Position numbers and translations under genes: made by a program. Shown piece after piece: positions 33,379-40,334 of a stretch of 44,145 nucleotides of DNA (its first letter is position 1; each line of letters begins with the position of its first letter). The notes under the pieces are model-generated. The model was not told where the DNA came from. It saw only the letters and a program-made list of their open reading frames with translations, and searched no databases. Where the stretch lies: positions 1-44,145 of the forward strand of contig JADPRS010000029.1 in assembly GCA_015686845.1 (NCBI GenBank), written 5' to 3'. The stretch comes from Lutibacter sp. B2 (GTDB lineage Bacteria > Bacillota > Clostridia > Peptostreptococcales > Thermotaleaceae).

Positions 33379-34008
33379 ATGCCTATAATTACAAAACTAG
33401 AAATACAACAAAAGGACAAGAAAAGAGTGAGTATATATGTAGACGACGAATTTTTTATGGGGGTAAATGAAGAAATCATTTATAGTCTATATATTCAAAA
33501 GGGTCAAGAGATCGACAATGAAAAACTCCAGAAAATGATAGCAGAAGAAAATTATTTAAAGGCAAAAAGTAAAGCTTTAAAACTATTACATTTTTCTTCT
33601 AGAACAGAGAAGGAAATTCGTGATCGACTTAGAAAAAATGAATATGAGGATGACACCATTGATAGAGTTATTGTATTTTTAAAAGAATATGAGTTTATCA
33701 ATGATGAATATTTAACGAAAAATATGATTAATAATAAATTGAATAATAAAAAATATGGTAGTAAACGTATAAAACAAGATTTGCAGAGAAAAGGGGTAGA
33801 TGCAAGTATTATAGAAAGTAGTATGGAAGATTATGTAGATGAAGAAATAGAATATGAAAATGCCATTTTGCTAGCAGAGAAAAAGCTAAAGGGGTTAAAG
33901 GATGATGACCCTAGGAAAATCTATGAGAAAGTTGGACGTTATCTAGCTTACCGAGGATATAATTATGATATTATTCGTAAAGTACTAAATACAGTTCTAA
34001 AAAGATGA
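33379..34008 (+). CDS. recX: Regulatory protein RecX
   Basis: The 209-residue protein matches RecX, which binds RecA filaments and limits recombination. Two helical repeats are evident: LKAKSKALKLLHFSSRTEKEIRDRL and YGSKRIKQDLQRKGVDASII, with KVGRYLAYRGYNYDIIRKVL near the C-terminus. ATG 33379 is chosen because AAGAAAGGG lies about 8 nt upstream; GTG 33355, in the terminator arm, is less likely. A N-terminal KRVSIYVDDEFFMGVNEEII precedes the repeats. recA is not in the window. Confidence 0.9.
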   Translation: MPIITKLEIQQKDKKRVSIYVDDEFFMGVNEEIIYSLYIQKGQEIDNEKLQKMIAEENYLKAKSKALKLLHFSSRTEKEIRDRLRKNEYEDDTIDRVIVFLKEYEFINDEYLTKNMINNKLNNKKYGSKRIKQDLQRKGVDASIIESSMEDYVDEEIEYENAILLAEKKLKGLKDDDPRKIYEKVGRYLAYRGYNYDIIRKVLNTVLKR

Positions 34009-34075
34009 GTTTCTATTTATTGTATGATATACTAAAATAGATATATATATTAAATTATGTTGGGAGTAGATTTCA

Positions 34076-34399
34076 TTGACATATGAAAAAAGTACGGTAT
34101 ATATGATTGGAACCTCCAGGATCAATAGTAATGATCCCATTACAGCAACCTTTGATTTTTTGTTTGTAGGCATAATAGTAGATAAAGATACTGATATTAT
34201 TGTTGATTTTACATGCAACATGGTAAAAGAGGTTACTTCTAATTTTATTAAATCATTACTTGTAGAATATAACTTTATAGATGAAATAGATGAAATCATA
34301 AATGAGATCAAAACAAGATTTTATGGAATGGCTCAAAAGGCAGTTATTGCAGCTGTAAAGGATGCACGAAATAAGTATATGATGATTAAAAAGGATTGA
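34076..34399 (+). CDS. DUF3870 domain protein
   Basis: This 107-residue protein begins at TTG 34076, 9 nt after GGGAG. It carries the DUF3870 pattern YMIGTSRINSNDPIT, then a VGIIVDKDTDIIVDFTC strand pair, and ends FYGMAQKAVIAAVKDARNKY. The family is small, mostly found in Firmicutes, and no biochemical role is established. It sits between recX and a candidate small RNA. The promoter of that RNA overlaps its last codons. Confidence 0.75.
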   Translation: MTYEKSTVYMIGTSRINSNDPITATFDFLFVGIIVDKDTDIIVDFTCNMVKEVTSNFIKSLLVEYNFIDEIDEIINEIKTRFYGMAQKAVIAAVKDARNKYMMIKKD

Positions 34400-34423
34400 A
34401 TAAATCCCTAAAAATGGTATAAT
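34396..34423 (+). promoter_or_regulatory. Promoter of a candidate small RNA
   Basis: TTGAAT (34396-34401), 16-nt spacer, TGGTATAAT with -10 at 34418-34423. It overlaps the stop codon of the DUF3870 gene and points to a short intergenic transcript. Confidence 0.65.
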
Positions 34424-34429
34424 GAAGAT

Positions 34430-34548
34430 GTAATTAAAAATTAAATATAATGTTTTGTTTATTCGTATGTAGATTAGCCTCTATCATACAAAGATAAATA
34501 AGACCCAGTTAACTTTCGAGTTGAGCTGGGTCTTTTGCGTTTTTTTAT
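34430..34548 (+). ncRNA. Candidate intergenic small RNA (about 120 nt) with strong terminator
   Basis: A good promoter ends at 34423. A strong intrinsic terminator ends near 34548: AAGACCCAG (34500-34508) pairs with CTGGGTCTT, an inner AACT-TTCG-AGTT tetraloop tops it, and T6 follows. Between them only a 15-codon frame without a ribosome site occurs. It may be a trans-acting small RNA or the terminated leader of the DUF1445 gene. No known RNA family is recognised. Confidence 0.45.
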
Positions 34549-34678
34549 GGATAAACAACTTGATATAGCAAGGTTGTGATTATATAAACGTCGTTCCGGC
34601 AAGTATGAAGATTGCAAGTCACTCCTTATTATATAATCACAACCTTTTTTAGTTAAAGTATGAAGTTGTTTATCCATA
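34546..34678. repeat. Nested inverted repeat, MITE-like
   Basis: Outer arms TATGGATAAACAACTT (34546-34561) and AAGTTGTTTATCCATA (34663-34678) are perfect. Inner arms of 17 bp (34571-34587 and 34629-34645) are perfect too, leaving a 41-nt loop. If the terminal TA pairs are target duplications, this is a 129-bp miniature element with 14-bp ends, as made by IS630/Tc1-type transposases. It could instead be a leader RNA structure of the downstream operon. Confidence 0.6.
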
Positions 34679-34708
34679 GTAAAATTTTTAAATGAGGGAG
34701 GAATAGAA

Positions 34709-35500
34709 ATGAAAGATTTATCTTATGCAAGTCCTTATGAAGTTAGAAAATTAATAAGAAACGGGGAAATACAAAAACCTACAGCTGGTATGTGTAGAGG
34801 ATATGCACAGGGGAATTTGGTGATTTTACCTGAAAATTTAGCTTATGACTTTCTTTTATTTACCCAAAGAAATCCAAAACCTTGTCCAGTACTAGAAGTT
34901 ACAGATGTAGGGTGTAAGGAATTTAAAAATATTGCCCCAGGTTCAGATATAACTACGGATCTACCTAAATATAGAGTATATAAAAAAGGAGAACTTCAAG
35001 GCGAATACACAGATATAAAATCATTTTGGAGAGATGACTTTGTTTCATTTATGTTAGGGTGTAGTTTTACATTTGAATCTGCTTTAATGGAAGCTGGAAT
35101 GAATATAAGACATATAGAGTGTAACAGCAATGTACCTATGTATATTACAAATAGAGAATGTAAAAAAGCAGGCATATTTACAGGACCAACGGTAGTAAGT
35201 ATGAGACCTTTACCAATGGATCAAGTTGTTAAAGCTGTACAGATCACATCTCGATTTCCAGGCGTCCATGGCGCACCTATACATATTGGAAATCCTGAGC
35301 ATATAGGGATCAAAGATATATATAAGCCCGATTTTGGAGATGCAGTAGAGATCAAAGAAAATGAAGTTCCTGTATTTTGGGCATGTGGCGTTACACCTCA
35401 AGCTGTTGCTATGAAAGTAAAGCCCGAAATAATGATTACCCATGCGCCAGGCCATATGTTTATTGCAGATATAAAAAATCAAGATTTAGCTATTTTCTAA
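34709..35500 (+). CDS. DUF1445 family putative hydro-lyase (D-glutamate cyclase N-terminal part)
   Basis: The 263-residue protein belongs to the DUF1445/YcsI (UPF0317) family, of usual length. Conserved stretches include GMCRGYAQGNLVILP, DLPKYRVYKKG, FWRDDFVSFMLGCSFTFE, RHIECNSNVPMYITNREC and CGVTPQAVAM, which ends with ITHAPGHMFIADI. In animals the mitochondrial D-glutamate cyclase DGLUCY contains such a domain followed by a DUF4392 domain, and the next gene here is DUF4392. The pair probably acts on D-glutamate, 5-oxo-D-proline or a related acid. GGAGG precedes ATG 34709. Confidence 0.85.
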   Translation: MKDLSYASPYEVRKLIRNGEIQKPTAGMCRGYAQGNLVILPENLAYDFLLFTQRNPKPCPVLEVTDVGCKEFKNIAPGSDITTDLPKYRVYKKGELQGEYTDIKSFWRDDFVSFMLGCSFTFESALMEAGMNIRHIECNSNVPMYITNRECKKAGIFTGPTVVSMRPLPMDQVVKAVQITSRFPGVHGAPIHIGNPEHIGIKDIYKPDFGDAVEIKENEVPVFWACGVTPQAVAMKVKPEIMITHAPGHMFIADIKNQDLAIF

Positions 35501-35514
35501 AAGGAGTTGATCAT

Positions 35515-36408
35515 ATGAATAAAAAATATTTTGAGCAAATAGATAGAGTGATCAGAAAAAATTTAGAACAAAGAGGAATGGATAAGGTTAGACTTGTGGG
35601 AGAACTTGAAAGAGCATCGAGAAGTCTTTTTGAAAGTGAAACTGTTTTTATTGTCACAGGATTTTGTATAAGAGATACCCTTACAGGTGAAACAGATGGG
35701 CCTATAGGAGCCATATCTTTAGCGAGTGGATTAGAACAATTAGGGAAAAAAGTAGTAATTATAACAGATGAATATTCTAGAGAAATGTTGTTTAATTGCA
35801 AGATGGTAAAAGGTGTTAAAGGGCCGATAGAAGTTGTTCCACATAAGGCCGCAGAATATTTTTGCAACCATCTTATAAACAATTATAAACCATCTCATAT
35901 TGTGGGGGTAGAAAGACCTGGAAGAGCAAATGATGGCTGTTGCTATTCAATGAGGGGCGAAAATCTTAGTGATATCGTCCCAAATACAGATATATTATTT
36001 GAAAAAGCAAAGGAACTTTGTATAAGGACAATTGCTGTTGGTGATGGAGGAAATGAAGTTGGAATGGGAAAAGTTTCATCACTCGTAATGAATTGTGTAA
36101 ATAAAGGAGAAAAAATATGTGCAGCTATTAGTTCTGATTATTTGATTGTAGCAGGTGTATCAAATTGGGGTGGGCATGCTTTAGTTGCAGGGCTTTCATT
36201 ACTTAGTGATAAAATATTACTACATGATCGTAAAACAGAGATACAATTACTCAAAAGTATGCTAGAGGCAGGAGCTGTAGATGGATGTACGAAGAAGAGT
36301 ACTATGACTGTGGATGGATTAAGTTTAGAAGAGAATCTTGAAATTCTTGAAAGCTTACGAAAAATAGTAAAAGGAAGAATGCGGAAAGATTGTGTAATGG
36401 CTGGATAA
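35515..36408 (+). CDS. DUF4392 protein (D-glutamate cyclase C-terminal-like)
   Basis: The 297-residue protein matches DUF4392. Visible conserved pieces are TVFIVTGFCI, ETDGPIGAISLASGL, HIVGVERPGRANDGCCYSMRG, AVGDGGNEVGMGKV and ISSDYLIVAGVSNWGGHALVAG, with KKSTMTVDGL near the end. In the human enzyme DGLUCY this domain follows a DUF1445 domain and the protein turns D-glutamate into 5-oxo-D-proline. Here the two are separate genes 14 nt apart with AAGGAG before ATG 35515. The frame extends upstream inside the DUF1445 gene, but this start is the supported one. Activity is inferred. Confidence 0.85.
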   Translation: MNKKYFEQIDRVIRKNLEQRGMDKVRLVGELERASRSLFESETVFIVTGFCIRDTLTGETDGPIGAISLASGLEQLGKKVVIITDEYSREMLFNCKMVKGVKGPIEVVPHKAAEYFCNHLINNYKPSHIVGVERPGRANDGCCYSMRGENLSDIVPNTDILFEKAKELCIRTIAVGDGGNEVGMGKVSSLVMNCVNKGEKICAAISSDYLIVAGVSNWGGHALVAGLSLLSDKILLHDRKTEIQLLKSMLEAGAVDGCTKKSTMTVDGLSLEENLEILESLRKIVKGRMRKDCVMAG

Positions 36409-36457
36409 CGGAATAAATTTATAGATAAAGTAAAAAAGAATTTTAGGAGTAGCTAGA

Positions 36458-36476
36458 GTGAACCATATCATAAGTA
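36458..36476 (+). repeat. 19-nt repeat, copy 1
   Basis: GTGAACCATATCATAAGTA matches copy 2 at 39058-39076 at 17 of 19 positions. The two lie in the same orientation on either side of the blaR-blaI pair, start to start exactly 2600 nt. Confidence 0.5.
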
Positions 36477-36600
36477 ACGGTGTTTTTTTTCAGTATAAAA
36501 ATGTTTTTATATAGAATGAAGTTACAATAGATAAGTAATACATTCATATTAATAAAATACTTTAAAATTTATAAAATATAACAAAAATTAAATAAAAAAG

Positions 36601-36642
36601 TGAAAAGTAAGAAAAGTCTAATTAAGATTTTCTTACTTTTCA
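36601..36642 (-). terminator. Terminator of the blaI-blaR operon
   Basis: A perfect 15-bp inverted repeat (36601-36615 with 36628-36642) is followed on the minus strand by CTTTTTTATTT. It lies 72 nt beyond the end of the M56 gene. Confidence 0.7.
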
Positions 36643-36713
36643 ATGGATTGATTGTATTTCTAAAATTTGTATTAAGAGGTAACATTATAGATGACTTATG
36701 GGAAGTTAAACAA

Positions 36714-38543
36714 TTAATTATTTTTAATGGATGATGAAAAATGCTCATCTAATCGCTCAAATTCTATATCAGGTCGATCTATTTTTATATTTTTGATTAT
36801 ATTGTTTTCTGATAAAACATAGATGCCACCAAGAGATCCTGCATAATCTTTACTAATGATAGGATAAACACTTAATTGTAGATTTCCTTCTTTGTTTATA
36901 GCTTCATTCCCGCCATGTGACAGATTAAATTTATTCTTGAAATCAGACAAAGATTTATTTAAGAATTCTTTTTTAAGCTCCGTTAAATCAGGATCTTTTT
37001 CTATATCAGGTAAATCTTTTACATCAATATCTGATCCTAATTGGTATGAATAGGCATTTACTTTATACTCAGAATCCTTCCAAGTGTTGCTTGGTACTCC
37101 TGAAAATTCATCCATTTTTACATCTACAATTTTGTCATTTTCCATGAATACATACAAAGCACTACTTTCTTCTTTGCTTTCTATAGGGTAGATGGATTCA
37201 CTAGACAAATTCTTTAATATCTCATCTTTAGTAAGACCTTTTGTATTTACATAGTAAGTTTTTACATAAGGGGTTCCTATGATTTCCCATATATAGGCAT
37301 AATCCTTGCCAAGGATATCTTTTTTATTTTTAAATATTTTTTGTGCATCAGAAAAACTAAGGGAGTTTTCATTGCTCTTTATAGGATTTTCTTGAGTTGT
37401 TTTTTCTGTAATTTCTGTAGGATTAGCAGTAGATTCTGGTACACTAATAGAGCTGCATCCAACTAAGACTATCAATAAAAAGCTTATAATTGTTAATGAA
37501 TAAGATGTTTTACTAAATTTTTTAATCATAATAATTCTCCTTTTAACTTCAGATTTATTTTCTAATATATTTGTGGATATTGGAATAAAACGAACATGAG
37601 AAAAATATTCCAATAGGGCTATAATAGCTTTTCCATAAGAAATATGCTTTTCTTTCTCTAAATGATTTAATACAAAATCATCACAAGCAACTTCCATATC
37701 ATTTTTCATTTTATAAAAACCAATCCACACAATAGGATTAAACCAATATATTAATTGGTAAATCAATATAATCCAATTCATGAATAGATCTTTTCTTTTT
37801 AAATGTGCCAATTCATGAAGGAGTATGAATTCCAATTTTTCATCATCAAAATCAGATAAAATTTGTTCTGGTAAAAGAATCTTTGGATGGAATAGTCCCA
37901 CTAGACTAGGAGTAGAAAAATTCTTGGTTTTTATTAATTCTAAGTTTTTTTCTATACCCAAGTAACTTTTACATTTATAAAGCAGAAATATTTTTTCTGT
38001 ATTTACAAGCGTTTGTTCACTGCTTATTAATTTGTGGAAATGAATGGTCTTTATAAGAACAATGAAACTTAGTAATAAGAAACCTAATAACCATATGTAT
38101 GCAAAAATATTTGCAAGGGCTTTGGATGTATACAGGCTGGTTATGAATTTCAATATGTTGCTTTTTCTATTGGTTGTAATTTTATCTCCTTTTGTTTTAA
38201 TGAAAGGTTTATTTCTTTCTTTTGAAGTAGATTGATTGTTTTCTAAATAATATTTTTCTCCATTTGTATTTGCTATATGAGTAGTGGGAAAAAAAGTATT
38301 TTGACTAAGCTGTATATTTAAAATAGATGCATTATAAAAAAAGTATTTTGGAATATTGTATATGCTCATATTACTCTTGGGTGCATAAGGTATTGTAAGG
38401 GATATAAACAGTAAAAACCATATGAAATAATGTGTTTTTGCTGTAAAAAATCTATTAAATAGGAATTTTACTATTAATATGACCAAGATTAAAATACTTG
38501 CTTTTATTGACATCATGAATAAAATTTGAGTAAAATTAATCAT
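36714..38543 (-). CDS. BlaR1/MecR1-type M56 membrane metalloprotease with an unrecognised C-terminal domain
   Basis: The 609-residue protein has membrane segments at about 5-30, 38-52, 143-166 and 349-362. The M56 zinc protease motif HELAH is at 243-247, with the third ligand Glu likely in MEVACDD (284). BlaR1 proteases cut a BlaI repressor after sensing an antibiotic. Here the extracellular part (about 363-609, after VGCSS) is not a penicillin-binding domain: no SxxK/SxN/KTG set is seen. It has two or three related-looking segments (AYIWEIIGTPYVKTYYVN, SYQLGSDIDVKDLP). The signal is therefore unknown, possibly another cell-wall stress. It overlaps blaI by one base. Confidence 0.8.
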   Translation of the reverse strand: MINFTQILFMMSIKASILILVILIVKFLFNRFFTAKTHYFIWFLLFISLTIPYAPKSNMSIYNIPKYFFYNASILNIQLSQNTFFPTTHIANTNGEKYYLENNQSTSKERNKPFIKTKGDKITTNRKSNILKFITSLYTSKALANIFAYIWLLGFLLLSFIVLIKTIHFHKLISSEQTLVNTEKIFLLYKCKSYLGIEKNLELIKTKNFSTPSLVGLFHPKILLPEQILSDFDDEKLEFILLHELAHLKRKDLFMNWIILIYQLIYWFNPIVWIGFYKMKNDMEVACDDFVLNHLEKEKHISYGKAIIALLEYFSHVRFIPISTNILENKSEVKRRIIMIKKFSKTSYSLTIISFLLIVLVGCSSISVPESTANPTEITEKTTQENPIKSNENSLSFSDAQKIFKNKKDILGKDYAYIWEIIGTPYVKTYYVNTKGLTKDEILKNLSSESIYPIESKEESSALYVFMENDKIVDVKMDEFSGVPSNTWKDSEYKVNAYSYQLGSDIDVKDLPDIEKDPDLTELKKEFLNKSLSDFKNKFNLSHGGNEAINKEGNLQLSVYPIISKDYAGSLGGIYVLSENNIIKNIKIDRPDIEFERLDEHFSSSIKNN

Positions 38544-38920
38544 TATTTACTCTCCTCATCCAATATATTTTTTAGTTCATCTATTTCTTGGGTAGATAAT
38601 TTCATATCTTTTATAAAGTGAACAACCATGGCATTAATAGAGCCGTTGTAGACTCTTTTTAAAAAGGATTTGTTTTCCAGTATTCTGTAATCAACTTCCT
38701 GTATTAAAGGATAATAAAGATAGGATTTACCATCTTTTGTATAGCTAATAGCTTCTTTTTTTAGAAGTCGATTGATCATCGTTTTGATGGTTTTTTCACT
38801 CCAATGATTACACACATCTACTTGCTCTATGATTTCTTGTGATTTTATAGGATGTTGTTTCCAAATAAGTTTCATGATGTCATATTCACTATCAGATATT
38901 TTAGGAATATTTGTATGCAT
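38543..38920 (-). CDS. BlaI/MecI-family repressor
   Basis: The 125-residue winged-helix protein begins HTNIPKISDSEYDIMKLIW, then IKSQEIIEQ and HWSEKTIKTMINRLLKKEAISYTKDGKSYLYYPL. This is the Penicillinase_R pattern. ATG 38920 is chosen because TAAGGAGG lies upstream. It shares a stop/start base with the M56 protease gene, and the two form a typical sensor-repressor operon. Two TTACAnnTGTAA operators sit just upstream. No beta-lactamase gene is next to it, so the regulated target besides the operon itself is unknown. Confidence 0.9.
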   Translation of the reverse strand: MHTNIPKISDSEYDIMKLIWKQHPIKSQEIIEQVDVCNHWSEKTIKTMINRLLKKEAISYTKDGKSYLYYPLIQEVDYRILENKSFLKRVYNGSINAMVVHFIKDMKLSTQEIDELKNILDEESK

Positions 38921-38944
38921 TAAATATAACCTCCTTATTAGCGA

Positions 38945-38995
38945 ATTACAATTGTAATCTGTGTTTAGTATTACATGTGTAATCTTTTTTGTCAA
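38945..38995 (-). promoter_or_regulatory. Promoter and two BlaI-type operators of the blaI-blaR operon
   Basis: ATTACAATTGTAAT (38945-38958, perfect palindrome) and ATTACATGTGTAAT (38970-38983) both fit the BlaI consensus TACAnnTGTA, with centres 25 bp apart. On the minus strand TTGACA (38990-38995) is followed after 16-18 nt by a TAATACT-type -10, so the upper operator lies inside the promoter and the lower one just downstream. Confidence 0.8.
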
Positions 38996-39057
38996 TAATA
39001 TTTAAAAAATATATTTTAATATGTATAAACCTAAAAAAACACAGTTTAAGGAAAATG

Positions 39058-39076
39058 GTGAACCGTACCATAAGTA
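39058..39076 (+). repeat. 19-nt repeat, copy 2
   Basis: GTGAACCGTACCATAAGTA, 17 of 19 identical to copy 1 at 36458. Same orientation, on the far side of the blaI-blaR operon. It contains a short TGGT..ACCA stem. Confidence 0.5.
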
Positions 39077-39227
39077 GGCTCAAAGAATAGCTTGATTTAA
39101 TATAATGACAGCTCTCCTAGTAACTATCCCCTATTTTTCACAAAAGTTTTTAAAATTGTATTGAAGAACTAGTTACATCATATTGTTTTAGTTTTCTTGA
39201 TCGGTTCCACTGTATTCATTCTTTTAC

Positions 39228-39347
39228 CTATTTTCTTTCATTTTCAGTATTTCCTGCAGTAATTCTGTGTACTTTCCATAAATATCTAATAAGCATCCCT
39301 ACAAACCCTACATTGATTCCTAGAATTAAAAGGATAATAAAACCCAA
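39228..39347 (-). pseudogene. Possible remnant of a small membrane protein
   Basis: Minus-strand codons from 39347 to the stop at 39228 give a 39-residue peptide with one hydrophobic helix (GFIILLILGINVGFVGMLI) and a basic tail ending ENERK. There is a stop just upstream and only a TTG without a ribosome site. Next on the same strand, after 10 nt, a second start (MNTVEPIKKTKTI) breaks off after 13 codons. The pair looks like the ruins of a two-gene transporter unit, but identity is not established. Confidence 0.3.
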
Positions 39348-39480
39348 TAGCTAATAAGACTATAGAAATTCATAGATCAACAACAAGTTAAGTAAGGAAA
39401 AAGAGTGATTTTATCCGGTTAAAAAATTCACCTAGATATAGCTTCAGTTTATATGAAGGAAAAACTGGTAAAGTTTTCAG

Positions 39481-39750
39481 ATGAAATTTTTACTAAACAG
39501 TCATCAACTAATTAATTACTGCATAGATATCAAGCCAATCTTCATGGAAGGCGAAAAGCAGAGAGCTGATGAACGTACATTAGAACAGGAATACATTCAA
39601 AATTTCTTAGATGCTGGCGCAACAGTATATGAATTAACAAAAGAAGAAAAAGATGATTTATACAAGAAATGTGAAAGCGTATATGCAATGCAGAGAGAAA
39701 GAACAGGTGCTGAAATCTCTGATAAATTCCTGTCAACTGCAGGTAAATAA
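39481..39750 (+). pseudogene. C-terminal fragment of a TRAP substrate-binding protein (DctP-like)
   Basis: The last 68 or so codons (from about 39541) read like the C-terminal helices of a DctP protein: a long amphipathic stretch RTLEQEYIQNFLDAGATVYELT followed by KEEKDDLYKKCESVYAMQRE, then EISDKFLS. Normal DctP proteins are about 330 residues with a signal peptide; neither the signal nor the two binding domains is present. The first codons (KFLLNSHQLINYC) look unrelated. A hairpin and a dctQ-dctM ruin follow in the right order for a TRAP operon, which supports the call. Confidence 0.6.
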
Positions 39751-39815
39751 GCATAACGTGTAAGTGTGAGAAATAGTAGTCATATCATTGTAAACTAAAT
39801 TTTGCTTAGTATGAT

Positions 39816-39848
39816 CATCTGGGTTGGATCTAAAGTTCCACCCAGATG
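39816..39848 (+). terminator. Hairpin between the dctP fragment and the dctQ-dctM ruin
   Basis: CATCTGGG (39816-39823) pairs with CCCAGATG (39841-39848), continued by TGGA/TCCA. Intact TRAP and ABC operons often carry such a hairpin after the binding-protein gene. No T-run follows, so it may be an mRNA stabiliser rather than a terminator. Confidence 0.5.
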
Positions 39849-39935
39849 CATTTATATATGGGCATGGAAATATTCGTAAGATTTAAAAGTAATTATTCGT
39901 ATAATCTTAGAAATAAGCTAGAATTGGAGGTAGTG

Positions 39936-40186
39936 ATGAAAAAAATCGCTTAATCAATGTTTATAATCACTTCGAAGAAATACTTCTGGTAACAATATTT
40001 GCAGTTCTAGTTGCTGTATCTGTTCTTGCATGTATGTTTTTCGGCGAATTATCCGGTTCTGGAATGGCTACTACATCCGCAATCGGAAGCATGATGAAAT
40101 ACATCATACCATTCTTATTAGTGTCAATAGTTGCACTGATGATCATTACCTATGTACCAGCATTATCATTAATATTCCTAGACTAA
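39936..40186 (+). pseudogene. Deleted, frameshifted TRAP permease remnant (dctQ start joined to dctM pieces)
   Basis: After a good ribosome site (GGAGG) and ATG 39936, the frame stops at once at TAA. One base of slippage in the A7 run opens an 80-codon frame (39944-40183, stop 40184-40186). It begins like DctQ (YNHFEEILLVTIFAVLVAVSVLACMFF), then jumps to a DctM internal motif (GELSGSGMATTSAIGSMM). It ends like the DctM C-terminus (PFLLVSIVALMIITYVPALSL). Two internal deletions and one frameshift would explain it. The encoded protein cannot transport. Confidence 0.65.
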
Positions 40187-40334
40187 GATGATAATATTTG
40201 AGTCCCTCAGAGTGTGATATAAACGCCTTAGATTTTTTCACAATAGTCTCTGTGTAATACATTTTAAAAAGAAAAGTGATAACACTATAAATATGTGAAA
40301 GAATGAAATTGTATATGATAAAGAGGTGAGCACA

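Larger units (their letters stand above)
36409..36713. other. 305-nt intergenic region without a gene
   Basis: It holds one copy of a 19-nt repeat (36458-36476), a T8 run at 36483-36490 and the minus-strand terminator 36601-36642. Otherwise it is plain AT-rich DNA, with no gene seen. Confidence 0.7.
38996..39480. other. 485-nt region without an intact gene
   Basis: It holds the second 19-nt repeat copy and fragments of what may be decayed minus-strand genes (see 39228-39347). Nothing intact is seen. Confidence 0.6.

Noticed and set aside
34474-34677. Minus-strand frame of about 67 codons across the region before the DUF1445 gene, with a GGAG-TTG start inside
   Set aside because: It runs through a strong terminator and a nested inverted repeat, has no recognisable domain and is best explained as chance.
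36714-38543. The M56 protein as a beta-lactam receptor
   Set aside because: No SxxK, SxN or KTG motifs in the external domain and no beta-lactamase gene nearby.
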